Assembly: GCA_027422505.1 (NCBI GenBank) | Contig: JAPQWV010000762.1 | Span: 62,001-126,000, forward strand | Source: Craterostigma plantagineum | Taxonomy: Eukaryota; Streptophyta; Magnoliopsida; Lamiales; Linderniaceae | Direction of reading: 5' to 3' | Length of the DNA stretch: 64,000 nt | In this document: piece after piece, positions 35,277 through 59,294 of the stretch | Layout of the letters: every line of letters starts with the position of its first letter | How positions within the stretch are numbered: position 1 is the stretch's first letter | The notes under the pieces: model-generated | Databases searched by the model: none | Told to the model about the DNA's origin: nothing | What the model saw: only the letters and a program-made list of their open reading frames with translations | Position numbers and translations under genes: made by a program

Positions 35277-36080
35277 CAGGGTTCGGTCCTACCAATTTGT
35301 AGGCCCCGGGCGAAATATAATAGCAAGGCCCCTATAGCATGACTTTTTCATTATAGTTGCAGTAAACAAATAAATAATATGAAGCTGAAAATCGACAATA
35401 TTCATGTCAAATCACAAAATATTGCTACTAGTCACATATGACGACGAACATTTCTAGAAGCAAAATCATCGATAAATGTATCCATATCAATAGTATCCAA
35501 CAGATTCCTCTCGATACATAAAATAGCGAGTCATTCAATCTTTGTTGTGACATGGATGATCTCAAGTATGTTTTCAGCAATTTCAACTTGGAAAAACTCT
35601 TTTCCGCTGATGCTACGGTCACTGGTACAAGTCAAAATAATTCGACAAGCAATGTAAACAATTGGATAACAATCAACAATTTTGACAAACTCAAGAATTT
35701 CGAAAGATGACATCAAACGACATAGCTCAGTTGATTAAAAATCACACACAAACAAGAAGGAGTCGACACTGTCACAAATCACAAATGAATAGGATATCAT
35801 AGTCGTTGAATCTCTTCTGTGTGTATAATAATTATTATTTAGTTTATAATTTTAACTGGGTGATTGAGTTTTATGGGCTATATTAATATTATGGCCGAAT
35901 CTATTTGGTTATTTTTTGGTTGGTTTTAAATATACATGATGGACATATATATGGGCTTTCTTTTTTAAAAAACAATGGACAACTTAGCATAGTAGTAGTA
36001 GTAGTATATTATAAAAATGGGCCCCTTACCGCTGGGCCTGGGACTGTGGCCTCTTTCGTCCCCCTTCAGGGCCGGCCCTA
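35277..36080 (-). mobile_element. hAT transposon relic with transposase fragment and 8-bp duplication
   Basis: The ends CAGGGTTCGGTCCT and (reverse complement) TAGGGCCGGCCCTG form imperfect TIRs. The flanks CAGAGCAC (35269-35276) and CATAGCAC (36081-36088) match in 7 of 8 bases, the hAT target-duplication length. On the minus strand 35428-35716 encodes, in two frames, the C-terminal dimerisation region of a hAT transposase (SFEILEFVKIVDCYPIVYIA, then VASAEKSFSKLKLLKTYLRS). Frameshifts and the missing N-terminal part make it an internally deleted, dead copy. A shorter relative is at 62251-62468. Confidence 0.8.
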
Positions 36081-37293
36081 CATAGCACGAATAAGTGTCA
36101 CATCAACAGGTGCCCACGCAAGTTGCTCACATAAGGTGAGCACTATAAAACTTCTCTCTAGATAGTATCATTGTAATTAAATAATGTCAACCTTCAATGG
36201 GAATCAGAATATTTGGTTCGGTTTGACTTTGAGGTTATTTTATACAAATATTTCACTCGGAAATTCTACAAATTCGTAATTGATGTATCAAACAACAAAT
36301 AAATTTTAAGTGCACCTATATATGAAAGACCAGGTCTTTAATTATTGATAGGAGTGGAAGATGACGGTGGCCACACATTAGACAAAGATAAACATAAATA
36401 ATATAAATATGTGATAGCTAAGATTAAATAATATTTTAAGTGGACTGTTATATATCAAAACAAATCTTGACTTCCTATATATGTCAAAAGTCAAGCACGA
36501 GGGTGTGCATCATATTAATTAAACTCAAGACGCTTTCAAATTTGATGATTCGCAGCTGACCTCACACGTCTAAGTTAATATAACGAGGTTCTTATATTTT
36601 TGTAACTATGTAGCATTTATGCAGCCCTTGCGTATGAGGGAATTGGCTATTTTGACATATGCCCATGAGATAAAGTTGTTATCTTTAACGAACTTGAAAA
36701 AAAAAATGAAAATTTTAAAAGAAATATGTTCAAGTTCTAATAGTTATTAAAGGAAAAACAAAATTAGTTTTCAAAAGAACTCAAAAAGACAATTATAGAA
36801 GTTCGCTTTAGCTTAATTTGTATTAAATTAACAATAGTAGAATATAATCTATATGCATCCAATACCCGCAAAAGTATAATATGTCAACAAGTCATGAAAA
36901 CAAATACTCACGACAACCATATAAAGAAAAATAGATTCTCTGAAAGGTTAGGGTTCTGGTGAAGCATTCATTAATATGGTAAAAGCAACCGTAAAAACAG
37001 AAGTACAATTAAGGCATGAGAATAATGTCATTCCTTTTGAATAGTGGCTTGAGTAGTACAATCTTGCATAAGAATAGATAAAATCTTAATGAATTACTCA
37101 ACTTTGAGATAGCTATATTACAATATAAAAACCAGCCAACCACCAAACTCAAACCCTAATTACTCTGCTAAAGAATTAATGTAATAAATAAAATTACAAC
37201 TTAATTGCACCACCTCATAACATCAAAGTAGGTTACCGCAGCAATATTTCTCGAAATAATACCTGCAAATTGATCATAAACTATTGTGTCTTA

Positions 37294-38049
37294 TTAGCTC
37301 CCCCCATTGCCTATCGTAGTTTTCGAACAACCTTCTGATGATGTCCCAAGAATAGGCCGCCGATCGAACAACAGAAAATTCCCCGACACTATGTAAACTC
37401 TGCACAAGCTAAGCTCATTCCTCAACTGCCAAATCAATTTGGTCTCAATATCTAATTACAATCTCTAAGATTGGATCAAAACAATATAATGTCAAAAAAA
37501 TCGTATTATACATACCTTAGGAATACAAGTGCTTGAATCCCTCTTAATGGCTCTATACTCATTCATCTTCCACTTAGTCTTATCACCGCTCGGCGCTTTC
37601 CCATTGTAGAAAACCATACTTCTCCTTAAGCCAATAATTTCGCCGATCGAAGAATAAACATAGCTCGGGGAGCCGTCGCTTTCCAATAGCCTACGTTGGT
37701 GGTTCGACTTGGCCTTCCTCCTCTGACCTCTCTCTCCTGCCTAGGCGTAAAGAAGAACCATTGTTCCTTGTCTCCATGGCAAAGTTCTCCACATTTCTCT
37801 TAAAACATCAATTGTCCAAACAAATTAAGATTGCTATTTGGAAATTAAAAAAAAAAAAAAGGTTGATTGAATGTAATTATTTTACATACTTGGAAGTTGG
37901 CATGGCTCGAATTGGTAGATGTCGAGGATTGGGATGACACGATCTATGTCGGTGGTTTTATTAGTACCGTCGAGCTTATTGCAGAGGTAGAAGGAAACTA
38001 GTTCTTCCTCTGTTGGGTAGAAGCGAAACCCTGGCGTTCTATTTTCCAT
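37294..38049 (-). CDS. NAC transcription factor (NAC090/NAC036-like) with a one-base break
   Basis: Three exons on the minus strand, 37890-38049, 37516-37798 and 37294-37425. Exon 1 starts [20 protein letters not shown] and ends in a [11 protein letters not shown] motif (NAC subdomains A and B). Exon 2 has [27 protein letters not shown], then [20 protein letters not shown] and [11 protein letters not shown] (subdomains C and D). Exon 3 has [11 protein letters not shown] (subdomain E) and a short tail to TAA. The GGRPSRTT and short-tail features resemble the NAC090/NAC061/NAC036 group. Within [14 protein letters not shown], at about 37673-37677, one base is missing, so exon 2 is 283 bases instead of the 284 needed. 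All other features are intact, so this is either a very young pseudogene or an assembly deletion. With the base present the protein would be about 191 residues, short for the group. Confidence 0.75.
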
Positions 38050-40147
38050 ATTTTGCTTGGTTGATTTCTCTTTTTGGCTTTCTTTTTTGTACGTAAGGGG
38101 TTTTTTGCTTGTATGACGTTTCTTGGCACTTTTTGAAGTCTATATATATGATGTAATAAAGGCTGCTAGTTGTAGATTTGTGAAATATTGAGATAGGGTT
38201 TTGGTGGAAGACCATAAAGACTAAAAGAAGAGAATGAGTGGTTGCGCGTGAAGGGTAGAAAGTTTTGGCTAATAAATTAATTAAAAAGAAAATGCTTCAC
38301 GCGTAAGTTGGATGTAATAAATTTAAAAAGAAAGAAGTACGCAAGATGATGATGGGAATTACTCTTTCCGTACGTAGTGAATCAGTCAATTTCTAGATGG
38401 ATATATTCTCTCCTAAATGGCTTCTTGTTAATCATCTGAATTATCTCTAAATATATGACTTTTTTTTAAAGACGGATCTATATATGACTTATTCATATAT
38501 ATATATATATATATATATCAACGCAAGAAATTAATTGTATATGATAGCACGCAAAAATAGTCTTGTTTGTCTATTACAGTTGCGGTTTTAGTTTTATTGA
38601 GAAACTGAACTTGATTAGAAATTTTTAATATATTATCGTAGTGTCCCAAGACTGCTAATAGTGCACGTAGTGTTAAAATACACTACCGGCGTCCCTACCC
38701 CACTTTAATTCTGTCAAGATATTTTAAATCACGATATCTCTATCAGATCTGCATATCTCTCCTACATGATATAATATTAAATTTATCACTCAACCGTAGA
38801 GTTTAATAGGAAATTTAAAGTGCATGTATATTATACATATTAATCTTTGCCTATGAAACATTTTTTTCAACAATTTCCCTTTGCACTAAGCATCACATAT
38901 TTAAGATTTAATGTATCTAATATATATATATATATATATAATGTTTATGTTTCCATATAAGGAGACATGTTACTCCAACCTATAGTAAATATTATTCAAG
39001 AAAAACAAAAATAATGCGACTTTTAAGTCGCAATGCGTAGTAAGAAATGTAGAGAGGAACATAATCTAATTAGATATGTAGATAACTTTAGCTACATTTC
39101 TGTCAAATAATTTATATATAAATATATTACGTTGAGAGACCTATCATAATCAACGACGTGATCAAAAGGGAAAATAATTTCCAAAAAAGGTCCCCACAAA
39201 CAATTCATTTCCTTGTAGCGAATGTCATAAACTCTACGCGGCTTAGACGAGGTAAAACTCATACATCGATGTCGTCTTGTGTGAATTATAAAGACGAGTT
39301 AGAATTTAAGCAAAATCTCAAAAATTTATACATATTTAGCTTAGATGTTCGTATATTATATACCTATTCTATTATATTAAGCGCGGAGTCGCTATCAACC
39401 GTCAATTCACAAAAAACATAAAAAATAAAATTGAAAAAAAAAATCACCACAAACTTTCGTTACTATTTTCAGTTAATTACTATTTAGTTAATTATTATTA
39501 TACCGTAATTTTATACGTTTTATGTATACATAATTAAATAAAATTATAGTTAACACGCTGTGCAAAGAGTATCAATATAGCTACTGTGTATTAACATCAT
39601 AGTCACATCGTCAAGTAACGGTGCAGTACTGACTTTATCTCGTAAAGTGCAACATTAAAGTCCGCATTAAGTAATAAATACGTGATTCCATTATCAGGGT
39701 AATGCATATCCCATGTAGCGCAAATATATTTTACATTTTGAATGTTTTATATTAGTAAAATTTTAAAGTAATGATAAATTGTAATATAGTAAATATTAGG
39801 GATAAAATGGTAAGAAATACTTAACAGACCAATTAACAGTTTTTTAGGCTCTTTCGACTTGAAGAAAAAGATCATTTCTTCATTCTTTTTTAGCTAACAC
39901 TATTCTGCGTATTCATCTTGCAACTCAAACCATAATCATTCGTAAAAACAAAAAAAAAAAAAAAAAATCACCTGAAAAATTGATACATACATAAACATTA
40001 AAAAAAAGAAAGAAACACGGACTCTAATGGCAAAAGTGAAAACAACAAAAGCATCACAGTAAACCATCAAACTCGACCAAGCAATGAATTATTCATGAAA
40101 ATAAACAAAGAAAGAATACCACGTCGATAAATCCACGTCATCTCATG
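38050..40147. other. Intergenic region, nothing recognised
   Basis: AT-rich, with AT microsatellites at 38497-38518 and 38920-38940 and poly-A runs near 39950. It includes the NAC promoter on the left and the 3' flank of the peroxidase on the right. No gene-like frame. Confidence 0.5.
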
Positions 40148-52360
<12,213 letters not shown>

Positions 52361-54284
52361 TTTCCTAAGTGTGTACGAGTTCGACGATGCTTTGATGTGA
52401 ATAATGTGTTTGTATCATTTAGATTTCCCTCGATAGCGTATTTATAGGCGCCATATACGTTGCCATTGATGCATGTGAGTGAAAATGAATCTTTTGCTGG
52501 CACAATCATGACAACGTGCGAACATGTAATTGTTTAAGAGTTTATAGCAATGAATGTTACTACATAGAATACGCGAAGCGTATGCGGGTGGGTGATATAT
52601 ATGTGTATATTGGTCACGGAATTATTATGGAATGAAGACATGCATTGACTTGTCTGTGCCAATTATATAATTACGGCTAAAGTTTGGAGTTGGTTATTCT
52701 AAAACTGATTAAGATAACAAGTACGTGTTGCCCCTAATATAGTACTCTATCATAAATTTGTTGAATAATGGTGTTGACTATTTTTTTTCGTATGTATAAT
52801 ATCAGATCGACGGTAAATATTATACTTTCCATCATGTAGAATGTCGGCGATTATCTCATAATGTATGTAATGATGCATACACACGTCTACTTGAAGCTTA
52901 GAACGGTTGACGAGAAATTGGGTATATGACGTGCAATACAAGAAAGGAAAAATTATAATTTTGGATTAGCGAATTTGTTGACTTTGAATCATTATATTGA
53001 TAATTGTACAAACTATATCAACAACTTCATATGTCAGTCACATTCTATTGTTTTTAAGACAAATAAGTCTGGAATCTTAATCATCACGTTCGGGGTTTCA
53101 ATTTAGCAACCAAACGGGTGACAAGTTTTTTAACTCAACTAGCCAAATGCAAAAAACATGATCGCAGGACCCACTTATAAGATATTGACATGGGAATAGA
53201 ACATATTTTTGAAATTACCGAATACTGTAATATAACATATTATATTGACTATATTTTTTTCTCATACAAGGAAATATCAAATGAATTCTTAGGAAATTGA
53301 TGTAGTAATTGTCTCTGTTTTCTAACGGATTTATTTCTTAATAAATATATTTGAAAATTATGCATAGCTTTACTCGGTGACAATTCACGCTCATCGTTAC
53401 CTAAATAATGCGCGACATTATATTGCAAGTTTGCTTAACATAGGAAAATATGGCAGGCGGAAGATAATGTTGGAAAAAAGTTCATTTTATATTTAGTTAT
53501 ATCTACACTTAAATACCAATGATAAAAAAAAAAAAAAAATTAAGTCCCTTGAAATTTTTATATGTAGGTACCTATTAAAATAAAGTTTGTAACGTAAATA
53601 CCCATTTGGTTGGGAGTACCATTTTACCATCATTTACATGTCTTTCTATACGTAGATTACTAACCTACCATACCACGTGTTTCTATGTATCTAAATATTT
53701 TATATGATATCTCTGTAAGCAATGTAATAATAGAATACAATATTATCCCTATTTCAAAAGTCCAGCCCAATGTAATAATAAAAAAGCCCAAATGTATTAA
53801 CAATAATTCCCCCCAAATGTTATAACAAACAGGCCCATATGAAATAACAATAATTCCCAATCGTATGAAACCTAGCTTCATCTTCCCCAAACGGCCAAAC
53901 CTAGCTTCTTCATCTTCCCAATCGCATATGAACCCTACGATTACCTCTTACTCGCACAGATCTCGCACCAAATACGGACAGTTCCCTCGCCCGTGCTCTA
54001 TCCATCATTCAGCGACTTCGACGAAGCCAACAGTTCCATCGTCTCGGCGGCAGTCTACGGCCTTTTTTTTCAGTCGACGGCAGCCGCGTTCGCAGCCCCT
54101 CACTCTCAGGTGGCAGCCCCTCCCAATCGCATACGAAACCTAGCGTTTGATGCTTTTTGTGTAATTTGTTTGTTCCATTTGGAATTTGTTTTGTGTGATT
54201 TGCTTGTACAAGTTGGAATTTGTTCAGATTGCTGACTTCGTTTGGGTTCGCTTATGACTTCGTTCTGTCAATTTTTTTTTTAAT

Positions 54285-54429
54285 AAAAGTGGCCCGTCTG
54301 GCCCGCGGGCTGCTGACGGGGCGGTCTGGACCTCAAATATTGGCGGGCCAGCCCGCACCGCCCCGCCAAAAGGCGGGTATAGGCGGGCTACGGGCCGGCC
54401 CGCCCCGCCGGCCCGTTTTGACAGGTCTA
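54285..54429. mobile_element. GC-rich hAT-like terminus
   Basis: Dense GGCCCGC, GGCGGG and CCCCGCC words end in CCCGTTTTGACAGGTCTA, closely like the right end at 18586. It is probably the end of an element whose other end, perhaps to the left of 53860, was not identified. Confidence 0.5.
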
Positions 54430-54498
54430 TCGTATATATTTTATTTTTAACTAACGAAACACAGCTGAATTCTGTGTTCAGTTTTCTTCTACTGAGCT

Positions 54499-54633
54499 TG
54501 GGCCAAAAACTAATTGGGTTATGTCGTCTGATAATTGGTCCAGGCCCATCGATAATTGGGCTAGGCCCGTTGGTAGTGAGCGGTAAACTGATACTTTTTA
54601 CGCCATCAACTGATAATCTGTTTGTAAACCCTA
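54499..54633 (+). promoter_or_regulatory. Site II cluster plus telo-box upstream of RRP40
   Basis: TGGGCC (54499-54504), AGGCCCA (54542-54548), TGGGCT (54557-54562) and AGGCCC (54563-54568) form a cluster. It is followed by the telo-box AAACCCTA (54626-54633), 17 bases before the RRP40 start codon. Site II plus telo-box is a known arrangement for plant ribosome-biogenesis and growth-linked genes, where TCP-type and telo-box-binding factors act. Confidence 0.7.
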
Positions 54634-54650
54634 TCGAGCGAGAGAGAAAA

Positions 54651-56350
54651 ATGGAAGCAAAATCCTCGTCTCCTCCTTCGAGCTTCGTCGACCAGCAAGT
54701 GGTAATTGATTTATGTATGAAACTGATGCTTTTTACGCCATTATTGTCATTCAAAGCTCGCCAAAAGTTGTCCTCCTTTTTGCTGTTTTTTCACTAGTTT
54801 CCGGGGGATGTGGTGCTTGACTTGTCCAAAATGGCTAATTCGACCGTTAAGATCGGCAGTGGTCTTCTCCAGGTTTTTCCATAGATTTTCGTTTCTCTCA
54901 ATCTCAGTTTTCAATGTGGCCGCGCCTTACTTGCTATGGAAAGGGAAAAAAAAAGAAATAGAATTAGTGTAGTGTGATATCATTCTCCAAAAGCTGATTT
55001 TTTTTTTAATGATATGTCAAAGTTTATATTACTGAGACTTCATTCCTTTGGTGTGGCAATTTCTCAAGGTGTTACATTTTTTTTGTTTCATAACTACCTA
55101 TGGCATAAAGCTGAATTATTTTCAAGATGTTAGTTATTAATCATATTAGGAATATAATTGTCTGGTTCTAGAATTTAGGGTGCAATATTGGTTTGATGAT
55201 GCAATTGCAGGACGGTGATGTTATATCAGTTCTGAAGGCAGGGACGTTGAGATTCTGGAAGCCAAACAAGTATTGGGTTGAAAGCTCCCACAAGCGTGTG
55301 AGTTATTAACTAAGTCGTTATTACATTATGTTAGACGAAGACGAAGTTAGTTTTCTCATTTGTCGTTCTTTGCAGTATGTACCAAATGTTGGGGATAATC
55401 TCCTTGGAATTGTGGTTGATGCAAGATCAGATGTGAGTATATCCTTTTTTTTTCTTTTTCTAAAATTCACTTATTGTTCGTTGATTGTACCTTATATACG
55501 AATTCCACGAATCGGTTGTTTCTCATCCTGGGTCCTCTAACATTACATGTCTTGGGAGTTCTCTTTTACCAATGTAGTTTTACCCCCTTTTCCCTTATCA
55601 GTATATCCATAATCTAACTCCTCGAGACTCATTCAATCACATTATTTAAATTTACGACAGAATTTCTTCGTGGATATAAAAGGTCCCATACTGGCACTTT
55701 TGCCCGTGCTTGCTTTTGAAGGCGGTACAAGGAGAAACATTCCAAAGTTCGAGGTCTATATCTTATACAGTTTTTCAGCTCAAGGTTGACTAATAGTAAC
55801 TACTGCATGCTTCAATATTCATCTATTTCTTTACAGGTGGGCACTTTGCTTTACGTACGTATTGTTAAGGCGAATCCTGGCATGAATCCCGAGCTTTCAT
55901 GCATGGATGGTCGGTCGGTGCATATTTTATTCGCTTCTCAAACCGAACTTACGAAAAATTTCTGAATCACTTGCTCTCTGCAGCTAGTGGTAAAGCAGCA
56001 GATTATGGACCGCTTAAAGAAGGATTTATGTTCGAATCGTCGACGGGATTGTCAAGAATGTGGGTAAATAGTATTACATTCTCTGTCAAAATCTGTATGT
56101 GATATTACACAAAGTTCTAAATTACTTGTACGTTAGGCTGCTGAGTAATCCACCTTGTCCGATTCTTGAGGGTCTTGGGAAGAAGCTTGCGTTTGAGATT
56201 GCTGTTGGTCTGAACGGCCGTGTTTGGGTCAACGCTGCTAATCCTTCGGTTATTATTCTCGTCTCGAACACTCTCATGCAAGCCGAGTCGTTAAGCGCAG
56301 CGCAGCAGAAAATTAGAGTTGAAAAGCTGCTGCAAAAGTTGCAGCACTAG
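54651..56350 (+). CDS. RRP40: Exosome complex component RRP40
   Basis: Eight exons, 54651-54701, 54798-54872, 55211-55297, 55376-55432, 55661-55753, 55837-55909, 55984-56059 and 56137-56350, join in frame to 241 residues, the usual length. Exon 2 carries the N-terminal PGDVVLDLS motif and exon 3 LRFWKPNKYWVES. Exons 4-6 form the S1 domain (YVPNVGDNLLGIVVDARSD and LYVRIVKAN), and exon 8 the KH-type domain with GLNGRVWVNA. RRP40 is one of the three S1/KH cap subunits of the RNA exosome, which guides RNA into the 3'-5' decay and rRNA-processing core. All introns are GT-AG; exon 7 ends at an AT|GTGGGT donor. The upstream site II/telo-box group fits coordinated expression with ribosome biogenesis. 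No frame problem was found. Confidence 0.95.
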
Positions 56351-57246
56351 ACAACATGTAGTATGTAACTAACATGTTATGGATAATTGTGACTTATCTA
56401 ACGTGTTTGAGATCATTTTTTTTATTATTTACGTTCTTTTATGATTTGATTTTCAACAATTATTCTAAATTAGGGGAAAAAGTCGGTTTTATCAGTTTAA
56501 AAAGAATTATTGATGGAGATGCTACTTGACAAGTCGAACATCGTGGAAACAAGATCTTCATTGGCGTTTCATGGTTTATGCATGAGATGTGGCGAATGTT
56601 CTCTGAATTATTTATGAAAGCCATGATGGAATGGGCCACTACAATCAATCATTCTGATTTCTGATCTCTTTTTATATCTAAAGGCTTGTACCAGAAATTT
56701 CGAAATTTCGAGAAGAACAAAAACTGGGGATATCTTAACCTCGAGAAATAAATAATTTGTTGTAGCCACTAATCAATGCAAAGGTTTAATTAAGTTGTTG
56801 ACGAATTTGAACCTTGGTGATGAGATCAAACTCCCATCGATATTTGATATTGGATGAATATGAAACGTCATATCTGAGGATCCAGTCCAGTATAATCATT
56901 TTCTAAAGTTTGTGACTATAAATATTACTCACACAGCAACGCAATTTTATCACATAAGTTGCTGGGAAATTAAGGTGACATTAAGGTAAAAAAAATTGTA
57001 TATTTTAACACGTCTTTTAAGAATATTTTAATATTATTATATAGTTTTTTACTAAATAAGGAAAAGTGATAAAATTATTAGGACGTCCGAAAATGAAAAA
57101 GTGTGATAAAATTAGCGGGCACAAAGTATGAATTAGCCGAACTATAAAATAACTTGTCAGCACGACGACATCTCCTCCTTCAAGCCTCGTCAATCTTACT
57201 TATTCATTCAGCAAAACGCCGCTTTACTACGCCGACATCAATAAAA
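56351..57246. other. Intergenic region between RRP40 and the CML48-type gene
   Basis: AT-rich. It includes the RRP40 3' flank and the CML48-type promoter/leader. Nothing else recognised. Confidence 0.5.
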
Positions 57247-58692
57247 ATGTCTTCCTTCTCACGCTACAACCCGTCGGCTCCGCCGGCGCCCGACCCGAAC
57301 GGTCCTCGGGTCACCTATTCATACTATCACCCTGCGGAGACCTCTTTCGGCGGGTCGGGTCAGGCACCACACGGTTACTACTACAACAACTACTACCAGC
57401 AGCAGCAACCCCAAAGCTACGGTTCGTTTCCGCCGGGCACGAGCGCCGATGTGATTCGCAGCTTTCAGATGGTCGATACCAACAGAAACGGATACATTGA
57501 GGAGAACGAGCTCCAGCGAGCGCTATCCACGACCTACCGTAGGTTTAGCCTAAGGACTCTGCGCTTGCTCATCTTTCTCTTCAGAAATTCGCAGGATTTC
57601 TCTTCTAGGATCGGTACGCCCTTTCTCCGCTTTACGAATTCGATTGGGTATTGTTAATGATTTCTGTTGTTTGACTTAAACTTGAGACGTTTATCGGTGC
57701 TTGGATTTGGTTGATGGATATCAAATGCTTATTCCTATCCTACGTGAATTATTTGATGGTTTTTGGTGCTCGATTGAAGCATAATTGCTCGTAGAAAGCT
57801 CATCGACTTCAATTTCTAGCTCGAACAAAGATTTGTGCCCTAATAATTTGGGGTGCAATTCAGCTGTATGCAAGCACAGATGGCTACTGAGTGACTTGAG
57901 ATCAATTTTATTCGAAAATGCTTGATGTATTTGCGATCCATTATTCGAGTGGTTATGATTTCTATTCTTGAAATGTTGTAGCTTGTAAGAGTTTAATCCC
58001 CATCATGTTTAACTCTGACTGAAGCTTTATCGAATGCGATTATACTAATCTGCCTACCTTTGCTTTGGCTATCTGAGGCTCATTATAGGACCAAGAGAAT
58101 TCACAGAAATTTGGAATTGTCTTAGCCAGTGGAGGGTGAGTACTACTAATTGTTGTCTGAACCATTTCTTTTTTCGATAATGCCTTTCAGTTTCGAATAT
58201 GTATCTCTTGTAATGAATCAGGCAATCTTCGAAAGGTTTGATAGAGATCGGAGCGGCAAAATGGACAGTGGAGAATTGAGGGAAGCACTGTACAGTCTAG
58301 GATACGCATTACCTCCTTCTGTATTACAAGCCTTGATCTCCATATACGACGGAAATAGGTCTGAGTTGGATTTCGACAATTTCGTGGAGTAAGTTCTCCA
58401 TTCGAAAAACAGGGACAATGTTAGTTTTTCGTATTATATCCCAGTTCGTTATGCTAACAAATCCTTATTTCAGGTGCGGGATGATCATTAAGGTGAGTAA
58501 ATATTTTCCTAATGGTTTTAATTGATATATTTTTTTTTTTTTGCTATCTATCTCATTCTCAATGATGATTTCGATTCTTTTTAGGGTTTAACCGAAAAGT
58601 TCAAGGAGAAGGACCCATACTACAGAGGATCAGCAACTCTAAGCTACGAGACATTCATGTCCATGATCATACCATTCGTCGCCTCAGAGTAA
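57247..58692 (+). CDS. CML48: EF-hand calcium-binding protein, CML48-type (penta-EF-hand)
   Basis: Five exons, 57247-57613, 58089-58135, 58222-58388, 58474-58492 and 58585-58692, give 235 residues. The N-terminal 70 or so residues are rich in Pro, Tyr, Gly and Gln (YYYNNYYQQQQPQSYGSFPPG), as in ALG-2/PDCD6-like proteins. Two clear calcium loops follow, DTNRNGYIEENEL and DRDRSGKMDSGEL; further degenerate EF hands reach to the end (IIPFVASE). The family binds calcium and membranes or partner proteins. Length and the Arabidopsis neighbourhood (CML48 At2g27480 next to GH17 At2g27500, from memory) support CML48 over the longer CML49/50. The ATG at 57247 is the first in frame; the frame upstream has none. 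Introns are all GT-AG. Confidence 0.9.
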
Positions 58693-59294
58693 CACTGATC
58701 CATATACCTCTATGTACATATTTTATTTTTTAAAAAAAAAGAGGTGCTTGTGATGTGTGTATACATTTTTCGCTTTTTTTTAGGGTAAAAATTTGGTTGT
58801 ATGCTTTTCTGTTTGTAATTAAAACCAGTGGACCTATGTGCCCTGTTTTCCTCTGCTTTTCCACTGATTAGAGTGTCATTGTATCTTATGTGTGTAAATG
58901 AATCGAGTTTTGCTCCTTTTTCAAAAATATATATGCATTAGGCTTTGATTTCAATCCAGGAATCTATCGTAACTATAGTAATATATTATCAGGCCTCAAC
59001 TGTATTAGGTGCATTCGCGTCTTTTGTAAGAAGATATGCATAGCAATACCACAGAGATTTCATCAAATTAGAAATGCAAGAGATTGTAAGTAATAATAAT
59101 GTGGATGGATGGATAATAACATAACCAACCCCTCATGACTCATGAGAGATGTTGAAACTCCTTGATCCCGATAAACTCCCACTCTCAATAATAGTTGGGT
59201 AAATAAATAGAGACTTTTCTGTTTTTAGTTTATTTCGTCAATGAATTTTACCCCCTTCCGCGTCTTCTTTATGCCAATGTAATAACATTACCAT
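58693..59294. other. Gap between two convergent genes
   Basis: 3' flanks of the CML48-type and GH17 genes. No other content recognised. Confidence 0.5.

Larger units (their letters stand above)
33672..37293. other. Intergenic region with GC-rich repeat and hAT element
   Basis: No intact gene. It contains a CACGGCCGTGG-rich segment (33980-34640) and a hAT element with transposase remnants (35277-36080). The 36100-37290 stretch is AT-rich without recognisable content. Confidence 0.55.
52361..54650. other. Intergenic region between peroxidase and RRP40
   Basis: The left part is the peroxidase promoter (TATAAATA on the minus strand at 52439-52446). 53560-53640 is a fragment of the GGTACC-type element seen at 2045-2472. 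53860-54235 is unusually C-rich with TTCATCTTCCC and CCCAATCGCATA words repeated, perhaps the leader of a transposon gene. 54285-54429 is a GC-rich hAT-like end. Confidence 0.5.

Noticed and set aside
57154..57246. Upstream extension of the CML48-type protein
   Set aside because: The frame begins with TTG, not ATG; the first ATG is 57247 and fits the family.
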